This document shows positions 15,907 through 24,281 of a stretch of DNA of 64,000 nt, in pieces. Source of the DNA: Fibrobacter sp. UWH4 (GTDB lineage: Bacteria > Fibrobacterota > Fibrobacteria > Fibrobacterales > Fibrobacteraceae); the NCBI RefSeq assembly GCF_900142475.1, contig NZ_FRAY01000006.1, positions 111,905 through 175,904 of the forward strand. Reading direction: 5' to 3'. The position numbers and the translations under genes are program-made. The notes under the pieces are model-generated. The model saw only the letters and a list, made by a program, of their open reading frames with translations, ran no database searches and had not been told where the DNA came from. Within the stretch, counting starts at the first letter, position 1. Each line of letters begins with the position of its first letter.

Positions 15907-17148
15907 CTAGGGCAGATTTGAGCTACCGTACAACGCAGATACCAGTTTTGTCATTTTTTCGTGATCCGCAACGGCCGTCATTTCGCGGATACTGTGCATA
16001 CTGAGCATGGGTTCGCCAATATCCACCGTCGGAATCCCAAGACTGGCAGAAATGGCAGGCCCCACCGTCGAGCCGCAGGGCATATCGTTACGCATCACGA
16101 AAGTCTGGTACGGAATGTTACTTTGTTCACAAAGCAGTTTGAAACGCGCGTTCGAGAATACGTCGCTGGCATAGCGCTTTTGCGAATTCACCTTCAACAC
16201 GACACCGCCACCCAATACGGGGGCATGGTTGCTTTCATGTTTCTGCACAAAGTTCGGATGGCAGGCGTGCGCCATATCTATTGACAATGCAAACGAATCT
16301 GCAAGAATCGAGGAAAGAGATCGCTCGCAAGCTCGCTTTGAGGTTTGTGTAAATGAAGATAGAACCTCTTCGAATACGCTCTTCAGGAAGTTTCCGCTGG
16401 CACCTTCGCGGGTCTCGGAACCGACCTCCTCGTTATTGAAGAAAGCGGCCACCTGAAAATCCTTTTCAAGGGCGAGGGCTGCGGCAAAAGCCTCGGCAAT
16501 GGCGTGGCAACTGCTCAAGTTATCAAGGCGACCCGAGTAAATCCATTCGTCGTCAAAGCCGCCAAGCTGCGCCGGTTGCGCGTCGAACAGCTGGATGTCG
16601 AAATCCAGAAGCTTCGCCCCGGCGGGCAATTCCGCCGCCAAAGCATCTGTAAAGTTTTCCTTACCGCCGATGGCGGTCCAAAGCGCATTCAGGTCCGTCT
16701 GCGGGTTAACCTTGAGGCCGTCCTGGTTCACGCCACGGTTCAGGTGCACGGCAAGCTGCGGAATACGGAACAACTTTTCGCCACGGACCAATTTTGTACG
16801 TAAACGGCCGTCCTGTTCATAGGCGATCAAGCCCGCATAACCCAGGTCGCGATCGAGCCAGCTGGTAAAAAGCGGACTGCCGTAAATCTCGGGGTGCAAC
16901 GTACGCACTCCCGCCGCAGCGCCATCGGGATCCGGCGTAATCTTGAGAGTCGGGAAATCCGTATGCGCCAGGGCAATCCTGAATTTCGAGTCAGAACAAA
17001 CTTCCTTTGGCGGACGGACGGCAATCAGGGCGCCGCCGCGTTCGAACAACTGAAATTTTTCATCTTTCCCACTGTCAACAAGACCCTTGAGGCTATCCAC
17101 CGTATGGTACGGCGTTACCGATTTATTCAAAAATTCAAAAAAATCCAT
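15907..17148 (-). CDS. apeB: M18 family metallo-aminopeptidase
   Basis: 413 residues, the usual M18 length. Metal ligands and catalytic residues are visible: His62-x-Asp64 (AHTDFP), the NNEEVGSETREGASG motif with the general-base Glu and a bridging metal site, DMAHACHPNF, and near the end PCGSTVGP with MLSMHSIREM carrying the last His. The enzyme removes N-terminal, often acidic, residues from peptides in the cytoplasm. No signal peptide is seen. It is separated from the gtrA cluster by 21 bases and may be co-transcribed with it. Confidence 0.93.
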   Translation of the reverse strand: MDFFEFLNKSVTPYHTVDSLKGLVDSGKDEKFQLFERGGALIAVRPPKEVCSDSKFRIALAHTDFPTLKITPDPDGAAAGVRTLHPEIYGSPLFTSWLDRDLGYAGLIAYEQDGRLRTKLVRGEKLFRIPQLAVHLNRGVNQDGLKVNPQTDLNALWTAIGGKENFTDALAAELPAGAKLLDFDIQLFDAQPAQLGGFDDEWIYSGRLDNLSSCHAIAEAFAAALALEKDFQVAAFFNNEEVGSETREGASGNFLKSVFEEVLSSFTQTSKRACERSLSSILADSFALSIDMAHACHPNFVQKHESNHAPVLGGGVVLKVNSQKRYASDVFSNARFKLLCEQSNIPYQTFVMRNDMPCGSTVGPAISASLGIPTVDIGEPMLSMHSIREMTAVADHEKMTKLVSALYGSSNLP

Positions 17149-17179
17149 GAAGTAAATATAGGATTCAGTGGTTAGGTAA

Positions 17180-17278
17180 TTGTTGGTAGAACTTAGTTGG
17201 TAGAACTTAGAAGAATAATCTATGCTCTAAGCTCTAAATTTTAAGCACTAAGCTCTAAATTCTAAGTTCTATTACTAT
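17180..17278. repeat. Heptanucleotide tandem repeat array
   Basis: The only content of the 139-bp gap between two divergent genes. From about 17187 the sequence reads in strict steps of seven: TAGAACT TAGTTGG, then TAGAACT TAGAAGA and, after ATAATCT, a run of AAGCTCT/AAATTCT/AAGTTCT units. Similar arrays occur at 11153-11177, 19071-19138, 20169-20260, 28768-28798, 31368-31526 and 60708-60736. Confidence 0.85.
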
Positions 17279-17287
17279 ATTCTTAGC

Positions 17288-18295
17288 ATGGCATTCAAAC
17301 CATTAAAAGGAATCAACTGGATGGAAATTTCCGGCCTTCTGGTCGGAGTCTTCTTTACCGTTTCCGTCATGGTGTTTGCTATCGTGCTTTACGCGAAACT
17401 TTTCGACGAAGGAATTATCGGAGTCGAAGAATACCACCTGCAAAGCCGATTCAACAAGGCGTTCGGCCTGCACGCAGGTACCAAGGTCCAGATCAGCGGC
17501 GTGGACGTCGGCCAAATCGACAGTATAGAAGTCGAAGGCAACGGCGTCGTCATGCATTTCAAGATTCGCAAGCAGTACCAGAACCTGATTACCGACAGTG
17601 CCGAAGTTTTCGCAATCCGCGACCAGAACCTCATTTCGGCTCGTGTCGTCAACATCGACATTCGCCGTGGCAAGGGCCGCGTGCTGCAAGACGAAGACTT
17701 CCTGAAACCCGGAGATGCGCAGGATATCGAAACCGTGATCGAAACCGCCAACGAGCTCCTGGGAAGAGTCAGCAAGTTGATCAACGCCGCCGACACCCTT
17801 GTCGGAATGGCCCTGGATACAGGAACGACCATCGGTGCCCTTTTCGGGTCTCGCCTCCTTTACGACAACTTAAACCGCCAGCTCAACCGTCTCGACGACA
17901 TCACGTACTCCGGCAAGAAGGTGCTTAACCAGGCATCAGGCCTGTTCGATACGATACAGGTGCAGGTCCCGGTTCTCCTGGGCAAGGTGGACAATATCGC
18001 AGACAATGTCTCGGGCATGATGAACGAGCTGCAACCCGTGCCGCAAAAACTCGACAACCTCCTGGGAAATGTCGACGGCATGATGGGCAAGGTGGACAAC
18101 ACCTTCAACCGGGTCGACGGACTGCTGAACGAAGTAAGCCTCGTGACTACCGGACTTTCGGACTTTATGGAAGCGACGGAGCAGACGCTCCAGAATGCAG
18201 ACGACCTGATGGCAGGCGTTTCGAACATGTGGATCGTGAAGCGTTCCCTGCCTAGCAAGGACTCGGTGCCGTTCATGGTGGAGACCCTATGGTAA
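17288..18295 (+). CDS. MCE-domain (MlaD-like) lipid transport protein
   Basis: 335 residues. A single N-terminal membrane anchor (ISGLLVGVFFTVSVMVFAIVLYAKL) is followed by an MCE domain (residues about 45-125: FGLHAGTKVQISGVDVGQIDS, ISARVVNIDI) and a long helical region with heptad-like Val/Leu/Asn periodicity (VDNIADNVSGMMNELQ, LDNLLGNVDGMMGKVDN). MCE proteins form hexameric periplasmic rings that carry lipids between the two membranes, normally with an MlaE/MlaF ABC module, which is not in this window. The next gene overlaps it by seven bases and may encode a partner. Confidence 0.9.
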   Translation: MAFKPLKGINWMEISGLLVGVFFTVSVMVFAIVLYAKLFDEGIIGVEEYHLQSRFNKAFGLHAGTKVQISGVDVGQIDSIEVEGNGVVMHFKIRKQYQNLITDSAEVFAIRDQNLISARVVNIDIRRGKGRVLQDEDFLKPGDAQDIETVIETANELLGRVSKLINAADTLVGMALDTGTTIGALFGSRLLYDNLNRQLNRLDDITYSGKKVLNQASGLFDTIQVQVPVLLGKVDNIADNVSGMMNELQPVPQKLDNLLGNVDGMMGKVDNTFNRVDGLLNEVSLVTTGLSDFMEATEQTLQNADDLMAGVSNMWIVKRSLPSKDSVPFMVETLW

Positions 18296-19065
18296 CGCGC
18301 AGACTCAAGCAGATTCTTGTCGCGATGCTTGCCGCAGGTACCATCGCCAGCGCCTCCGAATCGGGCATCCTTTCTTACCGGGCCCAACGCTCGTTTGACA
18401 GCGGAAAATTCGCAAAGGGTTACGGCCAGCTGGAACGCGCCCTGCTCGCGAGCCGCAAGGAAGCCGACCTCCTGTCCGAAGCCCGCGTACTGATTGCCAT
18501 GGCGCAGATCAGAACCATGAGCCTTGACCTTGATTTTGCGGATTCCCTCCTTTCAATCGTCCGTGAAAACGTCCTCGACAATAGCACAAGAATCCAGCTA
18601 GCCAAGACGAAAGTGGCGCTCCTGAGTGACCGCAACAAGTTTTCCGACGCCGTCAGGATATGCGACTCCTACAACGAAAAGTCGCTCAAGTCCGCCGACG
18701 AAAACGTGCAGGCCGCCTTCTACGGCGGATGCGCAATCGCCTACACCGCAAACCGCGACCAGAGCCGCGCCAGCGAATCGTTCAAGATGCTAGGCAAGCG
18801 CACCGACAAGGACGGGGGTTTCTACGCCTTCACCGCCGCCCGCATGGCTGACCTTTCCAACAAGGACAACGCAGATTCGCTCTACCGTGTCGCCGAAGAA
18901 AAAGCGATCAAGGCGAACAAGCCCTACAACACGGCGAACATCCTTTACCTCCGTTCGCAGCTGAAAAGCGTCTCCAAAAAAGAAGCAACGGACTTGAAAC
19001 TCCGCTGCAAGAACGCCTTTGAACTGATGGGCCTCCCGAACAACGCCAAACGCTGCGGGGAATAG
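18289..19065 (+). CDS. Secreted helical-repeat protein following the MCE gene
   Basis: 258 residues with a signal peptide (LKQILVAMLAAGTIASASES) and TPR-like helical pairs throughout (FAKGYGQLERALLASRKEADLL, ARVLIAMAQIRTMSLDLDFADSLL, FSDAVRICDSYNEKSL). No family is recognised with confidence. The gene overlaps the MCE gene by seven bases, so the two are surely co-expressed; a periplasmic partner in lipid transport is a fair guess, not shown by sequence. Translation ends just before a heptanucleotide array. Confidence 0.8.
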   Translation: MVTRRLKQILVAMLAAGTIASASESGILSYRAQRSFDSGKFAKGYGQLERALLASRKEADLLSEARVLIAMAQIRTMSLDLDFADSLLSIVRENVLDNSTRIQLAKTKVALLSDRNKFSDAVRICDSYNEKSLKSADENVQAAFYGGCAIAYTANRDQSRASESFKMLGKRTDKDGGFYAFTAARMADLSNKDNADSLYRVAEEKAIKANKPYNTANILYLRSQLKSVSKKEATDLKLRCKNAFELMGLPNNAKRCGE

Positions 19066-19070
19066 CTTTC

Positions 19071-19138
19071 GAATTCGGAGTTCAGAGTTCAGAGTTCAGA
19101 ATTCAGATTTCAGAGTTCAGAGTTCGGAATTCAGAATC
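19071..19138. repeat. Heptanucleotide tandem repeat array (GARTTCR type)
   Basis: Nearly ten consecutive seven-base units of the form GAATTCG, GAGTTCA, GAATTCA or GATTTCA fill the space between the stop codon of the plus-strand gene and a terminator. Unit length is kept while the third, fourth and seventh bases vary. Confidence 0.88.
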
Positions 19139-19140
19139 CT

Positions 19141-19171
19141 AAAAAAACGCCGCGTCTAACGAGATGCGGCG
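19141..19171 (-). terminator. Rho-independent terminator
   Basis: The hairpin CGCCGCGTC-TAAC-GAGATGCGGCG (19148-19171) is followed on the minus strand by seven T (19141-19147). It ends the minus-strand transcript whose last gene stops at 19190; its A/T-rich other flank may let it also serve the convergent plus-strand genes. Confidence 0.85.
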
Positions 19172-19189
19172 AATTATTTTACAAACAAA

Positions 19190-20164
19190 TTATTCTTTTA
19201 TCGCAGCAGTCGTATCAACGACCGCGGGCGTATCGACAGAGGTTGCTTCCGTAGTTGCCGTAGAGTCGACGACGGATAAATCCGCTGCAACTGTCGTATC
19301 CGTTACCACCGTAGAGTCGACAACCGCCGTAGAATCAGCGGTTTCTTTCGCCTTGGCTTCCGCCGACTTCTTTGCTTCTTCCGCGAGTTCGTCGTCACGG
19401 ATTTTCTTCATGGCGAGGAGCTCGCGGTAGACGATTGCCGGGTGGATCTTGCCGTCGGCCATACCGTCGACAAGCGTTTTCACCTTCTGGTAATGTTCGT
19501 CCTTTTCCACATCGTTAATCAAGCCCTTGTAGCCGATCAACCTTAGAATCTTTGAGTAGAAGCTCGCACGGAACTTCTTGAAGCGCGGCTGCATCACGTC
19601 GTTCAGCACCGTTTCAAGCGCCGTTTCCGTCTGCATTTCGTCAATTTCAAAGCTACGGTAAATCGTACGGATATGGTCGGGAATCGTCGTGTCCGGACTA
19701 TCGAAATACTTGCGCATCACGTTCGCCGCCTCGGTCTTGTTCGGGTACGGGCCGCGACCAAGTCGAAGCGCGTAGTACAAGGAAAGGCGCCAGTTCTCGG
19801 GGTAAACGCGGCTGGCGCGGCGCAATACCGAGAAATCGGAAGTATCCGGTGCGTCAATGGGAGTCACGCCACCGACAAAGTAATACGGCGTGTAGAACAG
19901 GGAATCGAGACTCGTCGAAAGTTCCGCCACATGGCCCAGATAGGCATATTCCTTGCCGGTCAGGTAGCTTTCGCCGAGTTCAGTCAAACCCTTAATCCAG
20001 AAAAGTCCCGCCACCGATGCGTCATGACCTGCCGCCACATAATGTACCGTCGAAGCCTTCGGCAAGAAGGACTCGTCGAAGTTTGTACCGGGAAGCGGCT
20101 TCGCGAAATGGAAGGCCGCCGCGATAACTGCGATAGCGAACAATATGACAACTAGGAAACGCAT
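19190..20164 (-). CDS. Membrane-anchored protein of unknown function with Asp/Ser/Thr/Val tail
   Basis: 324 residues from the ATG at 20164 (a TTG two codons earlier is the alternative). One N-terminal hydrophobic segment (FLVVILFAIAVIAAAFHFA) is followed by a helical region with TPR-like spacing (VLRRASRVYPENWRLSLYYALRLG, HIRTIYRSFEIDEMQTETALE). The last 60 residues are repetitive and low in complexity (ADSTAVVDSTVVTDTTVAAD). Conserved proteins of this form are found in Fibrobacter, but I do not recognise a function. It is probably exposed to the periplasm. It lies alone between two heptamer arrays, with a terminator 18 bases downstream. Confidence 0.75.
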   Translation of the reverse strand: MRFLVVILFAIAVIAAAFHFAKPLPGTNFDESFLPKASTVHYVAAGHDASVAGLFWIKGLTELGESYLTGKEYAYLGHVAELSTSLDSLFYTPYYFVGGVTPIDAPDTSDFSVLRRASRVYPENWRLSLYYALRLGRGPYPNKTEAANVMRKYFDSPDTTIPDHIRTIYRSFEIDEMQTETALETVLNDVMQPRFKKFRASFYSKILRLIGYKGLINDVEKDEHYQKVKTLVDGMADGKIHPAIVYRELLAMKKIRDDELAEEAKKSAEAKAKETADSTAVVDSTVVTDTTVAADLSVVDSTATTEATSVDTPAVVDTTAAIKE

Positions 20165-20168
20165 AGGC

Positions 20169-20260
20169 AATTCAGATTTCAGAGTTCAGAGTTACAAGAA
20201 CTTAGTTGGTAGAGCTTAGAAAAAATAATCTAAGTTCTAAGCTCTAAGATCTAAATTCTA
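20169..20260. repeat. Heptanucleotide array joining two unit types
   Basis: Reading in steps of seven from 20169: AATTCAG, ATTTCAG, AGTTCAG, then AGAACTT, AGTTGGT, AGAGCTT, and finally AAGTTCT, AAGCTCT, AAGATCT, AAATTCT. It shares the TTAGTTGGTAGA core and the spacer ATAATCTA with the array at 17180-17278 and runs up to the stop codon of pyrF. Confidence 0.85.
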
Positions 20261-21151
20261 GATAACACAGGCCTCCGCGAGTTTTTCCAGAGCATCTACG
20301 CAATCGTTTGCGAAGTTCTCAGGGTGACCGCTGCGCTGGTAGGCAAAGTTGAGTCCACTCGAGCTGTTGAGCACGTGGAACTTGCGCTTGCCGCCACCGT
20401 TTGCAATAGCGGTAAGCACCGTCTTGGCATCACCGCCCTGACCGCCCGGAACACCAGGAATAGACACACCCGGAATCAGGAACGGAATTTCGTGCTTGTG
20501 GGCCACCGTGTAAGCGGTAATCTTTTCGAGTTCTTCGGGGTGGGTTGCACCGACGACGGCACCGAGGTAACCGAGGCTTGCGTCCCATTCCATAATCTTG
20601 TCGGCCACGGAATAGAAGGCTTCGGCAACGTCGCGCGGGTCGTCGCTACGGGACACCGGCAAATCCTGGAAGTCGTGGGCGCCCTTGTTGCTCGTGCGGA
20701 GCAAGACGTACGCACCGTTTTCGGAATTTTCGCGAATGAACGGGCCCACGGAATCGGCACCCATCCACGGGGAAACCGTCACGGCATCGGCCTTGTACAC
20801 ATCGTAAGCGGCAGTTGCGTAGGCCGCGCTCGACTTACCGATGTCACCACGCTTTGCATCCAAAATAACGGGGATACCGGCGCTCTTGTAGTCGGCAATC
20901 AGCTGCTGCAACACGAGCATCGCCTGCACGCTCACGCATTCGTAGTAAGCGCTATTCGGCTTCACCACGGCGGGCGTTACATTACGCTTGAGGCAGCATT
21001 CCAGAATTTCGGAATAGAAACGCTTGATCTTGTCTTCGGCACTACCTTCGGGGCAGCACGGGTCGATCAGCTTCATGACCGGATCCATGCCGAGGCAAAT
21101 CGGGTTACCGCACTTGGCGATACGTTCTTCTAAACGGGCCTGGAAGTTCAT
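20258..21151 (-). CDS. pyrF: Orotidine 5'-phosphate decarboxylase, type 2
   Basis: 297 residues, longer than the 230-240 of type 1 enzymes and right for the type 2 subfamily. The catalytic Asp-Lys-Asp set appears in DAKRGDIGKSS (98-108), with the substrate-binding PNSAYYE before it and the phosphate loop IPGVSIPGVPGGQGGD near the end. It makes UMP, the last step of de novo pyrimidine synthesis. Its ATG overlaps the stop of the methyltransferase gene by one base (TAATG), so it is translationally coupled to a mostly isoprenoid operon. Confidence 0.95.
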   Translation of the reverse strand: MNFQARLEERIAKCGNPICLGMDPVMKLIDPCCPEGSAEDKIKRFYSEILECCLKRNVTPAVVKPNSAYYECVSVQAMLVLQQLIADYKSAGIPVILDAKRGDIGKSSAAYATAAYDVYKADAVTVSPWMGADSVGPFIRENSENGAYVLLRTSNKGAHDFQDLPVSRSDDPRDVAEAFYSVADKIMEWDASLGYLGAVVGATHPEELEKITAYTVAHKHEIPFLIPGVSIPGVPGGQGGDAKTVLTAIANGGGKRKFHVLNSSSGLNFAYQRSGHPENFANDCVDALEKLAEACVI

Positions 21152-22416
21152 TACTTAAGTTCCTCTTGAATCTGGGCGGCTTCGTAGCTGAGGATACCGT
21201 GAGCGACGGCGACGTTCAAGGATTCGAGTTCGCTGCTCATCGGAATCTTCACCGTTTCGTCGGCGAGTTCGATGAAGTACGGGTTGGTACCTGCACCTTC
21301 GTTACCCACGAGGAACGCCATCTTGCGGAGCTTGTTCTGCGGAATCTGGCGCAGGGACTGCTTGGCGTGCAAATCGGTCGCGATAATGGTGTAGCCCTTG
21401 CTACGGAGGAAATTGATCTGGTCCACGAGATCGACGCCGAATTCGAAAGGCACGCGGAGGAAGGTTCCCGAGGAACCGCGCACCACCTTCGGGTTGAACG
21501 GGCTCACGGTACCGCGGCCAAGAATCATGCCGTCGGAACCGAAACCGAGGCTCGTGCGGAAAAGCGTACCGAGGTTACCCGGATCCTGCACGGCATCCAC
21601 GAGCGTAATCACGCTGCGGCTGGATTCGTACACCGGCTTCTTGCTTGCGATACGCGCCACGGCAACAATACCCTGCGTCGTCACGGTCGAAGAAATCTTC
21701 TTCATCTGTTCGTCGGTGAGAACGTTCAGCTTGATTTCGGCTTCGTTAATTTGTTCAATCAAGGCTTCGTCGTTGAAAGCTTCGGTCACGTACACGCCGA
21801 GAACGAGTTCGCGGTGGTTGGACACCAGTTCCTGCACCACGTGCACGCCTTCGCCGAGGAAGCGACCTTCGCGTTCGCGCCCCTTTTCGGTCGTGAGGGC
21901 GAGCATGCGCTTGAACCAAGGCGGGTTGAAGTTGGAATCTTCGCTAGCCTCGACTTCGGCCACGCGGGCTTCGAGTGCGGCTTCGTCCAATACTTCTTCG
22001 ACTTCTTCCTTCTGTTCTTCGGGGCGCTGGCGGTAAATCGGAGCACCTGCAGATGCAAATTCGCGGCGCGGGCGACGGTCGCCGCCAAAGGAGCGGCCCC
22101 TGTCACCGAACGGGCGGCGACCTTCGCGGCCTCCGAAGGAGCCACGGTCATCACCGTCGCGACGCGGGCGGCGGTCACGGTTGAAACGGCCCTCACCTTC
22201 GCCATCGCGATTAAAACGGCGGTCGCCACGATCACCAAAAGGCTTACGGTCGCCAAACTTGCGGTCGCCCCTGCGATCGTCGAAAGAACGGCCTTCGCGG
22301 CCACCACGTTCTTCGCGGTCATCGTCACGGCGCGGACGACGTTCAGGCTTTTCGCTCACTCCGAACTTACGGTCCAGAGTCACTTTTACGGTGCGGTTTT
22401 TATTTTCTTCGCTCAT
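21151..22416 (-). CDS. TrmH/SpoU family RNA 2'-O-methyltransferase with Arg/Gly/Asp-rich N-terminus
   Basis: 421 residues. Residues 27-120 are a disordered RGG-like region (REGRRPFGDRGRSFGG is typical). Residues about 165-255 form the L30-like RNA-binding domain, and 268-421 the SPOUT knot with the three family motifs: VDAVQDPGNLGTLFRTSLG, FLVGNEGAGTNP and ESLNVAVAHGILSYEA. The enzyme would methylate a 2'-hydroxyl in rRNA or tRNA using S-adenosylmethionine; RlmB-like is the best guess, but the target site is not readable. It overlaps dxs by four bases (ATGA) and pyrF by one. The charged N-terminus is additional to the usual 240-260-residue enzyme. Confidence 0.9.
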   Translation of the reverse strand: MSEENKNRTVKVTLDRKFGVSEKPERRPRRDDDREERGGREGRSFDDRRGDRKFGDRKPFGDRGDRRFNRDGEGEGRFNRDRRPRRDGDDRGSFGGREGRRPFGDRGRSFGGDRRPRREFASAGAPIYRQRPEEQKEEVEEVLDEAALEARVAEVEASEDSNFNPPWFKRMLALTTEKGREREGRFLGEGVHVVQELVSNHRELVLGVYVTEAFNDEALIEQINEAEIKLNVLTDEQMKKISSTVTTQGIVAVARIASKKPVYESSRSVITLVDAVQDPGNLGTLFRTSLGFGSDGMILGRGTVSPFNPKVVRGSSGTFLRVPFEFGVDLVDQINFLRSKGYTIIATDLHAKQSLRQIPQNKLRKMAFLVGNEGAGTNPYFIELADETVKIPMSSELESLNVAVAHGILSYEAAQIQEELK

Positions 22417-24281
22417 ACTTTTTCCATGATTTGTTTGGCGACGGATTCCCCGTCAATTTTCAAAAGCTTGAACAAGGCAGGAATTTCACCCTGTTCCACA
22501 AAATGATCCGGCAGGCCGAAACGCAACAGGCGCTTGTCGGTGTAACCGAGATCGGCAATGAGTTCAGCCACGGCAGAACCGAAACCGCCCACCAGCGTGT
22601 TGTCTTCGAGGGTCACAATCGTCTTGTGTGCATCAAAGAGCTTGCGGTAAGCCTCGGTATCCAGCGGCTTGATAATGCGTGCATCCACGACTGTCGCGCT
22701 CTTTCCGTTTTCGCGGAGAACGGCTGCCGTCTTCTTGAGTTCGTTTGTCATGAACCCTGCACCCAAAAGCAAGATGTCCTTGCCTTCTTCCAAGACCTTC
22801 GGGAGCTTCACGTCCACGGTCTCGGGAGCGGGTTTCAGGTGTTCTTCGAGGGCGGTGCCGCGCGGGTATCGGATCGCGACAGGACCCTTCATGTCGATAG
22901 CCGCGCGCACCATGTCGCGCAGTTCGTTTTCGTTGCTCGGCGCCAAGATGGTAATGCCCGGCACCGTGCGCAGGTAAGACAAGTCGAACGCGCCATGGTG
23001 AGTCGGGCCGTCGGCCCCGACAAGCCCCGCACGGTCAAGCACCATCACCACGTGCAAGTTCTGCAAGGCAATGTCGTGCATAATCTGGTCGTAGGCGCGC
23101 TGCATAAAGCTCGAATAAATCGCGACCACCGGCACCACGCCGTCGCAGGCAAGGCCAGAGGCAAACGTGAGCGCATGTTCTTCGGCAATGCCCACGTCAA
23201 TCACGCGATCCGGAAGTTCACGGGCAACGATATCCATACCGCAACCGGTAGGCATGGCAGCCGTAATGCCGATAATGCGGTCGTCCTTCTTCGCGAGTTC
23301 CAAAAGTGTCTGACCGAACACATGCGTGAGCGACGGATTCGGACTCCCCGGAGAAAGCGGCAAACCGCTTTCGGGGTCGAAAGGTCCAATGCCGTGCCAC
23401 TTGGTCGGGTTCTTCACGGCAGCATCAAGTCCGCGGCCCTTCTCGGTCAAGATATGCACCAGGCACGGGCCCGGCTGTTCCTTGACGCGCTGCAACAGCA
23501 TAATGAGTTCGTTGATGTCGTGACCGTCAATCGGGCCAAAGTAACGAATGCCCAGGTCTTCAAAGAAACGACCCGGCTTTACCGCAGTCTTCGCGGCGCG
23601 TTCCGCCTGCAGGAACAAGTCACGGAAACGCGATCCCAAAATGCCCGGCAGGCGTTTCATCAGGCGGTCCAAGTCCGAACGCATCTTGTTGTAGACCGGG
23701 TCCGAAATCACGCGGTTCAGGTACTTGCTGAAGTTACCCACGTTCGGGGCGATGCTCATCTTGTTGTCGTTCAAGATGATGGTCATGTTCTGCTTCGAAA
23801 GCCCCGCATTGTTGATGGCCTCGTAGGCCATACCGCCAGTCATGGAACCGTCACCGATAACGGCCACCACGCTGTTCTTACGCTTGAAATGGTCACGGGC
23901 CACCGCGAAACCGAGCGCGGCAGAAATCGAGGTCGTCGCATGCCCTGCACCGTAGCAGTCGTACTCGCTCTCGTTCCTCTTCAAGAATCCCGAAATACCG
24001 CCCTGCTGGCGAAGCGTGTCGAAACGGTCGAAACGACCCGTCAAAAGCTTGTGAACGTAAGCCTGGTGTCCCACGTCCCACACGATCTTGTCGTCGGGGG
24101 CGTTAAACACATAATGCAGAGCGAGCGTCAGTTCCACCACACCCAGGCTAGACGCCAGGTGACCGCCATGCTTAGCCACTTGACCGATGATGGTCTCGCG
24201 GATCTGCGACGCCAGGTTGTAAAGCTCCTCTACCGAGCAATGCTTTATGTCCTGGGGGGACTTGATATTCTTAAGGTCCAT
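22413..24281 (-). CDS. dxs: 1-deoxy-D-xylulose-5-phosphate synthase
   Basis: 622 residues, standard for DXS. The thiamine-diphosphate-binding region GDGSMTGGMAYEAINNAG, the HGGHLASSLGVVELT start, YGAGHATTSISAALG, and the transketolase motif GIAEEHALTFASGLA with FMQRAYDQIMHD are all present. It condenses pyruvate and glyceraldehyde 3-phosphate in the first step of the MEP isoprenoid pathway. It overlaps ispA by one base and the methyltransferase gene by four, forming a compact operon in which two consecutive genes serve isoprenoid synthesis. Confidence 0.97.
   Translation of the reverse strand: MDLKNIKSPQDIKHCSVEELYNLASQIRETIIGQVAKHGGHLASSLGVVELTLALHYVFNAPDDKIVWDVGHQAYVHKLLTGRFDRFDTLRQQGGISGFLKRNESEYDCYGAGHATTSISAALGFAVARDHFKRKNSVVAVIGDGSMTGGMAYEAINNAGLSKQNMTIILNDNKMSIAPNVGNFSKYLNRVISDPVYNKMRSDLDRLMKRLPGILGSRFRDLFLQAERAAKTAVKPGRFFEDLGIRYFGPIDGHDINELIMLLQRVKEQPGPCLVHILTEKGRGLDAAVKNPTKWHGIGPFDPESGLPLSPGSPNPSLTHVFGQTLLELAKKDDRIIGITAAMPTGCGMDIVARELPDRVIDVGIAEEHALTFASGLACDGVVPVVAIYSSFMQRAYDQIMHDIALQNLHVVMVLDRAGLVGADGPTHHGAFDLSYLRTVPGITILAPSNENELRDMVRAAIDMKGPVAIRYPRGTALEEHLKPAPETVDVKLPKVLEEGKDILLLGAGFMTNELKKTAAVLRENGKSATVVDARIIKPLDTEAYRKLFDAHKTIVTLEDNTLVGGFGSAVAELIADLGYTDKRLLRFGLPDHFVEQGEIPALFKLLKIDGESVAKQIMEKV

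Noticed and set aside
17180..17278. Heptamer array as a CRISPR array or leader
   Set aside because: Units of seven bases with no spacer structure; no repeat of 20-40 bp recurs.
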